DNA of 18,204 bases. Source: JACCVG01 sp034664165 (GTDB taxonomy: Bacteria > Actinomycetota > Thermoleophilia > Solirubrobacterales > Thermoleophilaceae). The translations under genes were made by a program, and so were the position numbers. The notes beneath the pieces are model-generated. The model did not search any database and was not told the origin of the DNA. It was given only the letters and a program-made list of their open reading frames with translations. Positions 7,434 to 13,908 of the stretch are shown here, in pieces. Position 1 is the stretch's first letter. Each line of letters starts with the position of its first letter. The DNA lies in assembly GCA_034664165.1 (NCBI GenBank), contig JAXDIE010000071.1, forward strand, positions 1 to 18,204, read 5' to 3'.

Positions 7434-8360
7434 TCAGGCCGCGGTGGCCGCCCGCCAGGCGGCCGCCCGCAGGTCGCGTGCCGCTGCCGATGCGGCCGCC
7501 GCGGGGTCTCCCCCGGCCTGCCCGTGCGCCCCCACGATTGAGCGTGAGGCGGTCACCAGGCCGCCCGCGGGATGGGGTGCGAACGCGGGGCCCAGGTCGG
7601 CAGCGCTCCCGCCCTGGGCGCCCACGCCGGGCAGCAGGAAGATGGCCTTCGGCATCAGGTCGCGGAGCCGCGTCAGCCGCTCGGGGCGGGTGGCACCAGT
7701 CACCGCACCGATCGCCGACAGGCCGCAGTCCCCCACCAGATCCGCCCCCAGGCGGTCGACCGCCGCGGCCAGCGCCTCGTGCAGCGGGGCTTGGGGCGCG
7801 GGTAGGTCCTGGAAGTCGGCCGCTCCGGGATTGGAGGTCGAGACCAGGCAGAAGACACCGGCGCCGGCCTGGCCGGCGGCCTCGGCGAACGGCTCGAGCG
7901 AGTCGGTGCCCAGCAGCGGGTTGGCAGTGAAGGCGTCGGCGCCGAGCCCCGGAACCGGTCCATACGGGCCGGGCGTCTGGCCGACCATGGCCTGCGCGTA
8001 CGCGCGGGCGGTGACGGGCACGTCGCCGCGCTTGCCATCGGCAATCACAAGGAGCCCCGCCGCCCGCGCGGCGGCGATGGTGTCGCCCAGGGCCTGCCAG
8101 CCCGGCGCGCCCAGGCGCTCGAAGCAGGCCAGCTGAACCTTGACGGCCACGCATTCGGAGCCCGCCGCGTCGATGACGGCGCTGCAGTGGCGCGCCACCG
8201 CGGCCCCGGTCAGCCGGGCGGCGTCATCCGCGCCGGCGTCCGGCTGGTCTTCGGCGGAGCCGGGCCAGAGCGCGGCCGGATCCGGGTCGAGACCGAGAAC
8301 GATCTGGCTGCGCCGCTCCTCTACGAGGGCAGCGAGCCGATCGGGAAAGGACGTGTTCAA
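7434..8360 (-). CDS. pyrF: orotidine 5'-phosphate decarboxylase, long (type 2) form
   Basis: PyrF removes CO2 from OMP to give UMP, the last de novo pyrimidine step. The product is 308 residues, the long form known from mycobacteria and other actinobacteria rather than the 230-residue enteric type. The catalytic lysine/aspartate set is DGKRGD at 108-113; before it is VAVKVQLACFERLG and after it ADAFTANPLLGTDSL and LLPGVGAQGG, all typical of the type 2 family. I chose the TTG at 8360: the conserved opening (FPDRLAALVEERRSQIVLGLDPDP) starts right after it and an AGG lies 6 nt upstream. The frame stays open further upstream, but that part runs through a strong hairpin and the hup gene and has no homology value. 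It ends 81 bases before the LysM start. Confidence 0.93.
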   Translation of the reverse strand: MNTSFPDRLAALVEERRSQIVLGLDPDPAALWPGSAEDQPDAGADDAARLTGAAVARHCSAVIDAAGSECVAVKVQLACFERLGAPGWQALGDTIAAARAAGLLVIADGKRGDVPVTARAYAQAMVGQTPGPYGPVPGLGADAFTANPLLGTDSLEPFAEAAGQAGAGVFCLVSTSNPGAADFQDLPAPQAPLHEALAAAVDRLGADLVGDCGLSAIGAVTGATRPERLTRLRDLMPKAIFLLPGVGAQGGSAADLGPAFAPHPAGGLVTASRSIVGAHGQAGGDPAAAASAAARDLRAAAWRAATAA

Positions 8361-8370
8361 GAGACCTGCG

Positions 8371-8399
8371 CCGCCCCACCGCACGCAGCGGTGGGGCGG
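8371..8399 (-). terminator. strong hairpin between hup and pyrF (terminator or attenuator)
   Basis: A perfect 11-bp GC-rich stem (CCGCCCCACCG paired with CGGTGGGGCGG) closes a 7-nt loop. It starts 7 bases after the hup stop and ends 10 bases before the pyrF TTG start. The minus-strand sequence after it (CGCAGGTCTCTT) has no T-run, so it is not a classic intrinsic terminator; in high-GC actinobacteria such stems can still end or stabilise transcripts. It could reduce read-through from the highly expressed hup into pyrF. Confidence 0.6.
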
Positions 8400-8406
8400 G
8401 TCATGC

Positions 8407-8688
8407 CTACATCCCGGACTTGACGGCCTTCTTGAGAGCCGATCCGGCGCTGAACCGGGGAACGCGGCTGGCCGCGATCTGGATCCGCTCACCCGTCTGC
8501 GGGTTCACGCCCTGACGGGCACTACGGTCGGCGACGGAGAACTTGCCGAAGCCGGTGAAGTTGATCTCTCCCCCGCGCTGCAACGTCTCCTCGACGACGG
8601 CCAGGACGGCGTCTACGGCGTCGGACGCTGAGCCCTTACCTATACCGGCCTTGTCTGCAACCTGGTCTACGAACTCGGACTTAGTCAC
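8407..8688 (-). CDS. hup: HU-family DNA-binding protein
   Basis: A 93-residue nucleoid protein that binds and bends DNA as a dimer. It opens VTKSEFVDQVADKAGIGK and has the conserved core GEINFTGFGKFSV (40-52), the RQGVNPQTGERIQI arm (58-71) with the DNA-intercalating region, and the PRFSAGSALKKAV end. The start is a GTG at 8688, chosen because the family begins with (M)TKSEFV and a perfect AAGGAGG ribosome site lies 5 nt before it. A longer frame with an ATG at 8733 would add 15 residues across that site and is rejected. It lacks the Lys/Ala-rich tail of mycobacterial HupB. The gene has its own upstream region of about 150 bases after the pmbA terminator. Confidence 0.96.
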   Translation of the reverse strand: MTKSEFVDQVADKAGIGKGSASDAVDAVLAVVEETLQRGGEINFTGFGKFSVADRSARQGVNPQTGERIQIAASRVPRFSAGSALKKAVKSGM

Positions 8689-8693
8689 CTGCT

Positions 8694-8700
8694 CCTCCTT
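8694..8700 (-). promoter_or_regulatory. consensus ribosome-binding site of hup
   Basis: AAGGAGG on the minus strand, 5 nt before GTG 8688. It decides the start of hup and shows that this genome also uses classical leadered translation for high-level genes. Confidence 0.85.
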
Positions 8701-8820
8701 AAAGGGGCTCGCATGGAGCATCGAACCTAACAACGCCTTCGGATGACGGAAGCCCGAATCCGCATTACTAACGGGTTTTCCCAGGCAAATTCCCGCATTT
8801 TGCGGTGTTCGCCGCTTTCG
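8701..8820. other. intergenic region upstream of hup
   Basis: This stretch is richer in A and T than its surroundings and should contain the hup promoter, though I cannot fix it: a TAGGTT lies about 40 bases before the start without a good -35. Two short inverted repeats share one arm: CCGCA/TGCGG (8793-8805, 3-nt loop) and GCGG/CCGC (8802-8815, 6-nt loop); the two folds exclude each other. They lie just beyond the pmbA terminator. No ORF with family features is present. Confidence 0.45.
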
Positions 8821-8840
8821 AAAAACCGCTCTGTAGAGCG
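8821..8840 (-). terminator. intrinsic terminator of the roadblock-tldD-pmbA operon
   Basis: Directly after the pmbA TAG the minus strand reads CGCTC-TACA-GAGCG, then GTTTTT. The 5-bp stem (6 bp with a 2-nt loop) plus T-run is the textbook layout of a Rho-independent terminator, though the stem is short. Confidence 0.75.
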
Positions 8841-10202
8841 CTATGAGCCCGAAACGGCCATGTCGGCAATCAGTACCGGAGCCGCACGGACACTGCCGCC
8901 GAAGGGCACCCAGCGGGCATCGGAGCCGACCGCGAGCACGGCCTTGAGCATTCCGACCAGGTCGCTGGCGATGGTTATCTCGCGCACCGGCTCGGCCAGC
9001 TCGCCGCCGCGGATGAGCCGTCCGGTGGCCCCCACGGAGAAGGTCCCGGACACCGGGTTGACGCCTGAATGAAGCCCGGCCACGTCGGTCACGTAGAGGC
9101 CGTCGCCGGCCTGCCCGAGCAGTTCCTCGAAGCTGAGGTCACCCGGGCCGAGGACCAGGTTGGAGGTTCCGACCGAGGGCGGGGTCCGGTAGGAGCGGCG
9201 AGATGCGCCCCCCGTGGTCTCGCGATCCGCACGGCGTGCCGTCCTCGCGTCGAAGATGAAGCTGGCGATCCGGCCGTCCTCGATCAACGGCGTCTGGCGC
9301 CGTGGCGATCCCTCACCGTCGAAGGGGCTGCTCGAGGGACCGTCGGGGTCCAGCCCATCGTCGACCAGGCCGAACTGGAGCGCCGCAACGTCCTGGCCCT
9401 CCTTGCCGGCGAAGAGCGACCGGCCGCGCTGCACCGCATCGGCCGAGAGCATCGAGCCGATGAACCCGATGAAGCTGGCCGCCACGAATGCGTCGAGCAC
9501 CACCGGGCAGTGGCTGCTCTCGCCCTGGCGCGCGCCTCGCAGGGAGATGGCCCGATCGGCGGCCTCGTTCCCCACCGCCTCGGCGTCGATAGCACCGGGG
9601 CCGCGTCCCAGCCCCAGGCCCATCCCGGTCATCAGGTCGGCGCCCTCGCCCGCGAACGCGGAGGCGTATGACCAGGCCGAGGTGGCGTCGAAAGAGGCAC
9701 TGAAGCCCTGGGAGTTCGCTATCGCAACTGTCTCCGAGGAATCCGCGTAGACGGTGTCCTCGACCTGGCTGACCCCGTCCTTGGCCCGCGCCGCGTGCTC
9801 GATGGCCACGGCCAGCTCGACCTTCTGTTCCGTGCTCCAGTCCGCGAAGCCCGGATCCGAGAGCCCGCTCACGTCCGCGCTGCCGCACTCGGCCGGGAGC
9901 CCCGCATGCTCGTCGGGGCTGGTCACGCGCGCCGCCTCGGCGGCGCGGCGGGCCAGATCTGTCACGCCGGCGTCGCTCAGATCGGTGCCGTAGGCATAGC
10001 CGGGGCGGCCGTCCTGGATCACGCGCAGGCCGATCCCGCGCGACCCCGCCTCGCTCAGGCTCTCGACCTCCCCTTCATAGACGCGTATCTCGACGCCCCA
10101 CGACTGCTCGACCCACGCCTCTGCCTGGTCGACACCGGCATCGGCGGCCGCGGCCACGGCCCGCTGCCCCACCACCTCGAGATCCGCCCCGGCCGACGCC
10201 AT
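8841..10202 (-). CDS. pmbA: TldE/PmbA family metallopeptidase-complex subunit
   Basis: A 453-residue TldD/PmbA-superfamily protein that lacks the HExxxH metal site and so is the TldE (PmbA) partner. In characterised systems TldD and TldE form a heterodimer that degrades unfolded peptides and matures ribosomally made peptides such as microcin B17. Family features are the N-terminal substrate-channel domain (AEAWVEQSWGVEIRVYEGE, SRGIGLRVI, GYAYGTDLS), the central PVVLDAFVAASFIGFIGSMLSADAVQRGRS region, TPLIEDGRIASFIFDARTA and the C-terminal GVNPVSGTFSVGATGRLI. The start is the ATG at 10202, which overlaps the tldD stop as TGATG; a longer frame with 29 more residues is Arg/Gly-rich and unlike the family. 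A terminator follows the stop. Confidence 0.93.
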   Translation of the reverse strand: MASAGADLEVVGQRAVAAAADAGVDQAEAWVEQSWGVEIRVYEGEVESLSEAGSRGIGLRVIQDGRPGYAYGTDLSDAGVTDLARRAAEAARVTSPDEHAGLPAECGSADVSGLSDPGFADWSTEQKVELAVAIEHAARAKDGVSQVEDTVYADSSETVAIANSQGFSASFDATSAWSYASAFAGEGADLMTGMGLGLGRGPGAIDAEAVGNEAADRAISLRGARQGESSHCPVVLDAFVAASFIGFIGSMLSADAVQRGRSLFAGKEGQDVAALQFGLVDDGLDPDGPSSSPFDGEGSPRRQTPLIEDGRIASFIFDARTARRADRETTGGASRRSYRTPPSVGTSNLVLGPGDLSFEELLGQAGDGLYVTDVAGLHSGVNPVSGTFSVGATGRLIRGGELAEPVREITIASDLVGMLKAVLAVGSDARWVPFGGSVRAAPVLIADMAVSGS

Positions 10203-11584
10203 CAGGCCGTGCCCCCGACCGTCAGCGCCCGGATCCTCACGTGTGGCTGACCGACCCCCGCGGGGACCTGCTGGCCGCCCTTGCCGCAATAGCCCGTGGC
10301 AATCGAAAGGTCTCCGGCGATGCCGTCGATGGCGGCAAGCGCCTCGACCCCGTTGCCGATCAGGGTGGCACCGCGTACCGGCGCGGTGACCTTGCCGTTC
10401 TCGATCAGGTACCCCTCGGACACGCCGAACACGAAGTCGCCGGTCGCCGGCTCCACCTGGCCGCCCCCGAAGGAGACGGCGTAGAAGCCCTGCTCGATCG
10501 AGGCGATCAGATCCTCGGGGCTCGAGTCTCCGGGGGCGAAGAAGGTGTTGGTCATCCGCACCTGGGGCAGGTGCCTGAAGGACTCGCGCCGCCCGTTGCC
10601 GGTGGAGGCCACCCCATCCTTGCCGGCCCGCAGACGGTCGTAGAGGTAGGAGACCAGGCGGCCGTCCTCGAGGATCTGGGTGGGCTGGGTCGGCATGCCC
10701 TCGTCATCGATCCCGTCGCTCCCCCACGCGCCCTCTCGGCGGCCATCGTCGAAGGCATTCAGGAACGGTGCGGCCAGCTGGTCCCCGAGTCGCCCGGCGT
10801 AGACGCTGGCGCGCTTCTGAACCGCGTCGGATTCCAGGCCGTGGCCGACGGCCTCGTGGAGCAGGACGCCGCCGAACCCGTTGCCGACCACCACGGGCAT
10901 CCTCCCGGTCGGGGCATCGACCGCGTCCAGGTTGGTCAAGGCCTTGCGTGCCGCCGACTCGGCCGTTGCCGCCGGGTCACCGGAGAGCAGCTCGAACCCG
11001 GCGTGGCCACCGAGGGTCTCGTGCCCGGTCTCGACGCGCTCGTCCCGGCCGGCGACCACCTGCACCCCCAGGCGCACGCGCGTGCGGTCGTCACCCGCCG
11101 CCAGGCCCTCGGAGTTGAAGACCTCCACCACGCGCCGGGATTCGGCATAGCTCGCGGAGACCTGTCGGACGGCGTCCCCCGCGGCGCGGGCGCGTTCGTC
11201 ACATGCCCTGAGGATGTCCGCCTTCCGCTGGGCCGCAACCTCTTCCGGGCGCTCGGCCACCGGGTGGACCACCGTCGCAGAAACCGCGCCGAGCGCCTGG
11301 ACGCCCGAGGCAGCAGCGGCCATGGCCCCGGAAACGGACTCGGCCACTCGCAGCAGGTCCTCCTCGCCCAGCCCGTCCACGTGCCCGAAGTAGGTGGCGT
11401 CCCCGGTGACGAGCCGGACGGAGGCGCCGCGCTCCTGCCCGAGTTGTGCCTGCTCGACCTTGCCATCGTCAAGCGACAGGCCGAAGCCGTTGCGGTCCTC
11501 GGCATAGAGGTCGGCGAAATCGCCGCCACGGGCCAGAGCCCGCTCGAGCACCCGCTCGGCCAGCGCCGGGTCGATCAGGCTCAC
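10202..11584 (-). CDS. tldD: TldD metalloprotease
   Basis: The 460-residue catalytic partner of TldE. It has the zinc motif HEAVGHGLE with His243, Glu244 and His248, the N-terminal GGDFADLYAEDRNGFGLSLDDGK module, the TQPTQILEDGRLVSYLYDRLRAG segment, RMTNTFFAPGD, and the C-terminal GYCGKGGQ with the conserved Cys near 438. The complex acts on small extended peptides in the cytoplasm. Its start is a GTG whose bases form GTGA with the stop of the 91-residue gene before it, and its stop forms TGATG with pmbA, so three genes are translationally chained. No peptide-antibiotic biosynthesis gene (cyclodehydratase, transporter) is visible nearby, so a housekeeping peptidase role is the default; see the finding on the 91-residue protein for another possibility. 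Confidence 0.95.
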   Translation of the reverse strand: MSLIDPALAERVLERALARGGDFADLYAEDRNGFGLSLDDGKVEQAQLGQERGASVRLVTGDATYFGHVDGLGEEDLLRVAESVSGAMAAAASGVQALGAVSATVVHPVAERPEEVAAQRKADILRACDERARAAGDAVRQVSASYAESRRVVEVFNSEGLAAGDDRTRVRLGVQVVAGRDERVETGHETLGGHAGFELLSGDPAATAESAARKALTNLDAVDAPTGRMPVVVGNGFGGVLLHEAVGHGLESDAVQKRASVYAGRLGDQLAAPFLNAFDDGRREGAWGSDGIDDEGMPTQPTQILEDGRLVSYLYDRLRAGKDGVASTGNGRRESFRHLPQVRMTNTFFAPGDSSPEDLIASIEQGFYAVSFGGGQVEPATGDFVFGVSEGYLIENGKVTAPVRGATLIGNGVEALAAIDGIAGDLSIATGYCGKGGQQVPAGVGQPHVRIRALTVGGTA

Positions 11585-11856
11585 GCCGTGCCTCCGGCGG
11601 CTCGCCGCCGCCGCTCGCGCCTGGGAGTAGGGGTGGCAGCTCGTGAGGCGGCTTCGACCGCCTCGGTCATCTCCTGGGCCACGCCGAGGATCTCGTCGTA
11701 GCCCGGCGCCGATGGAGCGATCGAGCGCGAGTGTCCGTCCGGGTCGTAGATGAGCACCCTGGGCCCGCGCTCGCGCTGGCGCCGGCGCACGGCCGCCGCT
11801 ACGCCCTCCGCCATGCCGCTGCTTCGCGGGGACCGGTGCAGCCTGTCCTCGGGCAT
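11581..11856 (-). CDS. hypothetical small basic protein between a roadblock-like gene and tldD
   Basis: I do not recognise a family. The 91-residue product is Arg-rich at both ends (VRRRQRERGPR near 25, PTPRRERRRRAAGG at the C-terminus) and has one ordered-looking core, RVLIYDPDGHSRSIAPSAPGYDEIL, followed by a probable helix GVAQEMTEAVEAASRAA. It has no Cys, signal peptide or membrane helix. The ATG at 11856 forms TGATG with the upstream roadblock-like gene, and the TGA forms GTGA with tldD, so it is translated in step with both. A longer frame to 11958 lies on top of the upstream gene and is rejected. It could be a partner of the roadblock-like protein, a regulator, or a TldD/E substrate; nothing in the sequence decides this. 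Confidence 0.72.
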   Translation of the reverse strand: MPEDRLHRSPRSSGMAEGVAAAVRRRQRERGPRVLIYDPDGHSRSIAPSAPGYDEILGVAQEMTEAVEAASRAATPTPRRERRRRAAGGTA

Positions 11857-12209
11857 CAGGCGGCCGCCGCGGGTTCGAGTTGCGCGATCACGTGGCGCAG
11901 GTCCATGAACATCAATGAGGGCAGGGCGAGCCTGCGGGCCACCACAGCCAGCGCCCACGGGGCTTCGGCGCCAGGCGGCGTTTCACGCACGGCGAAGACC
12001 ATTCCGGCGGCTGTCGAAACCTCGAGCTGGACCACGTCCATGTCCTGGCGCGCCCCCGCTGCGGTCGCGTGCGACACGAGCTCACCGGCCAGCCGGCCGA
12101 GATTCTCGGAGAGCGCGTCGTCGTCTGAGGACTGGGCCAGGGGCACCCCGTCGGGGCCCAGGAGAACTGCGGCGAGAACGTCCGAAGACAGCTCACGGAG
12201 GCGGTGCAA
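11856..12209 (-). CDS. roadblock/LC7-like domain protein
   Basis: A 117-residue protein whose pattern fits the roadblock/LC7 (MglB-like) alpha-beta fold: a first helix (HRLRELSSDVLAAV), a beta pair LAAVLLGPDGVPLAQSS, a long helix (LSENLGRLAGELVSHATAAG), then strands VVQLEVSTAAGMVFAVRE and WALAVVAR and a last helix (MFMDLRHVIAQLE). Such proteins are small scaffold dimers that often work with small GTPases, but no GTPase gene is adjacent. The start is the TTG at 12209, with AGGGA a few bases before it; no ATG or GTG precedes it in frame before the divergent gene. It is the first gene of the operon that runs through tldD and pmbA. The fold assignment rests on pattern, not alignment. Confidence 0.7.
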   Translation of the reverse strand: MHRLRELSSDVLAAVLLGPDGVPLAQSSDDDALSENLGRLAGELVSHATAAGARQDMDVVQLEVSTAAGMVFAVRETPPGAEAPWALAVVARRLALPSLMFMDLRHVIAQLEPAAAA

Positions 12210-12232
12210 TGCGTCCCTGGGTGCGATGAGGT

Positions 12233-12238
12233 CAGAAT
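12233..12238 (+). promoter_or_regulatory. candidate -10 element of the 46-residue membrane protein gene
   Basis: CAGAAT lies exactly 6 nt before the GTG start at 12245, and no ribosome site is placed between, so leaderless transcription is plausible. The -35 is not clear. It shares bases with the opposing TATTCT on the minus strand. Confidence 0.3.
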
Positions 12239-12239
12239 A
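12234..12239 (-). promoter_or_regulatory. candidate -10 element of the roadblock-tldD-pmbA operon
   Basis: The minus strand reads TATTCT 24 nt before the TTG start of the roadblock-like gene, leaving room for a short leader with the AGGGA ribosome site. It overlaps the plus-strand CAGAAT, so one symmetric element may fire in both directions. Confidence 0.3.
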
Positions 12240-12244
12240 GCGGC

Positions 12245-12385
12245 GTGTCGATCGGGCAGATCTCCTGGCTAACCGTCGTGATCCTGTGCGTCATCTCGGC
12301 GGCGCTGCTGCTCATCGAGGGTTACCTGGGGTACTCGGGCGTGGTCTTCGCCGTCGGCCTGTCGGCGGCCATCAACCTGCGTTAG
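12245..12385 (+). CDS. small two-helix membrane protein (46 residues)
   Basis: A short reading frame from GTG 12245 to TAG 12385 encodes 46 residues almost wholly hydrophobic: VSIGQISWLTVVILCVISAA, then LLLIEGYLGY, then a second span SGVVFAVGLSAAINLR. This looks like two membrane helices (about 7-24 and 29-43) joined by a short Glu-Gly turn. It fills the space between the divergent roadblock operon and the end of the convergent CDF gene, overlapping the latter by 14 bases. There is no family I can name. Support comes from the clean membrane pattern, from filling an otherwise empty gap, and from the -10-like hexamer at the right place. It could be a random frame in GC-rich DNA, though such frames are rarely so evenly hydrophobic. 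Confidence 0.6.
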   Translation: MSIGQISWLTVVILCVISAALLLIEGYLGYSGVVFAVGLSAAINLR

Positions 12386-13316
12386 CCGGGCCCTTGCCGG
12401 GCTCCAGGTGGATCAGCACGTCCGCCCCGGGCAGCAGCTCGCGGATGGCGGCCTGCAGCTCGTGGCTGACTTCATGTGCGCGCTCGAGTGAGGTGCCGGA
12501 GATGAATTGCACATGGAGGTCGACGTAGCTGCGGGGTCCCGCCGTGCGCGCGCGGAGCTTGTGGAAGCCGGCCACCTCGGGCGCGTGGTGCCCGGCTACG
12601 ACGACCCTGATGGCCTCGAGCTCCTCCGGGGGAAGCGCCTCGTCCATCAGGACCCGCGAGCTCCGCGACAGGATCCGAACTCCTGCCACCACGATCGCCA
12701 CGGCCACCAGCAGCGCGACGATCGGGTCGAAGACATCGACGCCGGTCACGTCGACAAGGACCAGCCCGACCAGGACCCCGACCGAGGTCATGGCATCGGT
12801 CCGAAGGTGGGCGGCGTCGGCCTCCAGCGCAGCCGAGTTGGTGCGCCTGGCCTGTCTGGACAGATAGGTGGACACCGCCACGTTGGTCACCGCGGAGAAC
12901 CCGAGCACGGCGATGCCGATGCCGATCGACTCGAGCGGGTGGGGATCCATCAGCCGCTTGACGGATTCGAACACGATCACGCCCGCGCCCACCAGGATCA
13001 GCATGCCCTCGATCCCCGCCGCCACGTTCTCGGCCTTCTCGTGGCCGTAGTTGTGCGACTCGTCGGCCGGTTCCTCCGCCTTGCGCAGGGACACGTAGGC
13101 GACGATCGATGCCATCAGGTCGATCGCCGAGTGAACCGCCTCGGTGATGATCGCGATCGAGCCCGTAAGGGCACCGGCGATCAGCTTGAGCACGATCAGC
13201 AGGCAGTTGGAGGCGATCGAGACGACAGCCGCGCGCGAGCGCACGGGAGGCGACTGCGCATCGGGGCCGATCGCCGCGGTCGGCGCCCCGAGGACCTCAC
13301 CCAGGCGGCCCATCAC
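12372..13316 (-). CDS. cation diffusion facilitator (CDF) metal exporter
   Basis: A 314-residue inner-membrane transporter of the CDF family that exchanges Zn2+ or a similar divalent metal for protons. The transport-site motifs are HSAID in helix 2 (His62, Asp66) and HLRTD in helix 5 (His170, Asp174); HxxxD in both is most often seen with zinc. SHNYGHEKAENVAA (87-100) is the usual cytoplasmic loop. Six membrane spans are seen, followed by the cytoplasmic metal-sensing domain (about 230-310) with YVDLHVQFISGTSLERAHEVSHEL. The start is ambiguous: GTG at 13316 forms GTGA with the rdgB stop, and ATG at 13313 forms TGATG; the difference is one residue. It is the last gene of murI-rph-rdgB-CDF. Confidence 0.93.
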   Translation of the reverse strand: MMGRLGEVLGAPTAAIGPDAQSPPVRSRAAVVSIASNCLLIVLKLIAGALTGSIAIITEAVHSAIDLMASIVAYVSLRKAEEPADESHNYGHEKAENVAAGIEGMLILVGAGVIVFESVKRLMDPHPLESIGIGIAVLGFSAVTNVAVSTYLSRQARRTNSAALEADAAHLRTDAMTSVGVLVGLVLVDVTGVDVFDPIVALLVAVAIVVAGVRILSRSSRVLMDEALPPEELEAIRVVVAGHHAPEVAGFHKLRARTAGPRSYVDLHVQFISGTSLERAHEVSHELQAAIRELLPGADVLIHLEPGKGPANAG

Positions 13317-13897
13317 GCCGCCGCCAGGCCGGCAAGCCAGTCGCCGAACGCCCGCACCGCGTGGCCGCGATGGCTGATGGCGTCCTTCTCGGCCTCGTCC
13401 AGCTCGGCCATGGTCTTGCCCGGATGTTCGTCGGGAACGAACGCCGGGTCATAGCCGAAGCCACCGGAGCCCCTGGGCTCCGAAGCAAGGGTCCCGCGGC
13501 AGACACCCTCGAAGAGCACGGCCTCCGCCCCGGGGCCGGGCACGTAGGCCACGGCGCAGACGTAGCCCGCACCGCGATCCCCGTCGGCGGGCACGTCGCT
13601 CAGCAGCTTCTGGAGGTTCTGCTCATCCGTCGCCCCCTCGCCCGCGAACCGGGCCGAGCGCACCCCGGGCGCGCCGCCCAGGGCATCGGCCTGGATCCCC
13701 GAGTCGTCGGCCACCGCCGGCATGCCCGTTGCGGCTGCGGCGGCGGCCGCCTTGGGCACGGCGTTACCGGAGAACGTGTCGGCATCCTCCGGGGGCAGTA
13801 CCACCTCGTCGGGAAGCGGCAGCAGCTCGTGGCCGGGAAGCAGCCGCTTGAACTCGCGCAGCTTGTGCGCGTTGCGGGTGGCCAGGATGAGCTTCAC
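13313..13897 (-). CDS. rdgB: XTP/dITP diphosphatase (RdgB/HAM1)
   Basis: A 194-residue house-cleaning enzyme that hydrolyses dITP, ITP and XTP to the monophosphate and pyrophosphate, keeping deaminated purines out of nucleic acid. Motifs: ATRNAHKLREF at the N-terminus, ADDSGIQADALGG (63-75), SGGFGYDPAF (144-153) and ISHRGHAVRAF (174-184). In the FxENA motif the Glu is replaced by Gly (FSGNA, Gly44), at a position tied to metal/catalysis in the E. coli enzyme; related sequences vary here, so this may be tolerated. It starts 11 bases after the rph stop and overlaps the CDF gene. The rph-rdgB pairing is common in bacteria and supports both calls. Confidence 0.95.
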   Translation of the reverse strand: MKLILATRNAHKLREFKRLLPGHELLPLPDEVVLPPEDADTFSGNAVPKAAAAAAATGMPAVADDSGIQADALGGAPGVRSARFAGEGATDEQNLQKLLSDVPADGDRGAGYVCAVAYVPGPGAEAVLFEGVCRGTLASEPRGSGGFGYDPAFVPDEHPGKTMAELDEAEKDAISHRGHAVRAFGDWLAGLAAA

Positions 13898-13908
13898 GAC
13901 CGGTCTGT

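Noticed and set aside
7042..8136. Long plus-strand open frame across the LysM and pyrF genes
   Set aside because: It starts with a Val/Ser repeat that mirrors the Thr/Asp linker of the LysM protein and continues as Pro/Ala/Arg-rich text antisense to pyrF; no domain is visible.
8689..8733. Longer hup start at 8733
   Set aside because: It would translate through the perfect AAGGAGG site; HU proteins begin at the (M)TKSEFV found at 8688.
10203..10289. Longer pmbA start
   Set aside because: The extra 29 residues come from the tldD 3' end read in another frame; the TGATG overlap at 10202 gives the natural start.
10241..11701. Long plus-strand open frame (486 codons) opposite tldD
   Set aside because: It is antisense to tldD, which has the full zinc motif and family segments. 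The predicted protein is His/Val/Gly-rich with no recognisable domain, as expected for the antisense frame of GC-rich coding DNA.
12386..12410. Hairpin after the 46-residue gene as a bidirectional terminator
   Set aside because: CCGGG occurs mostly as a direct repeat; only a 4-bp stem can form and it lies inside the CDF coding end with no T-run.
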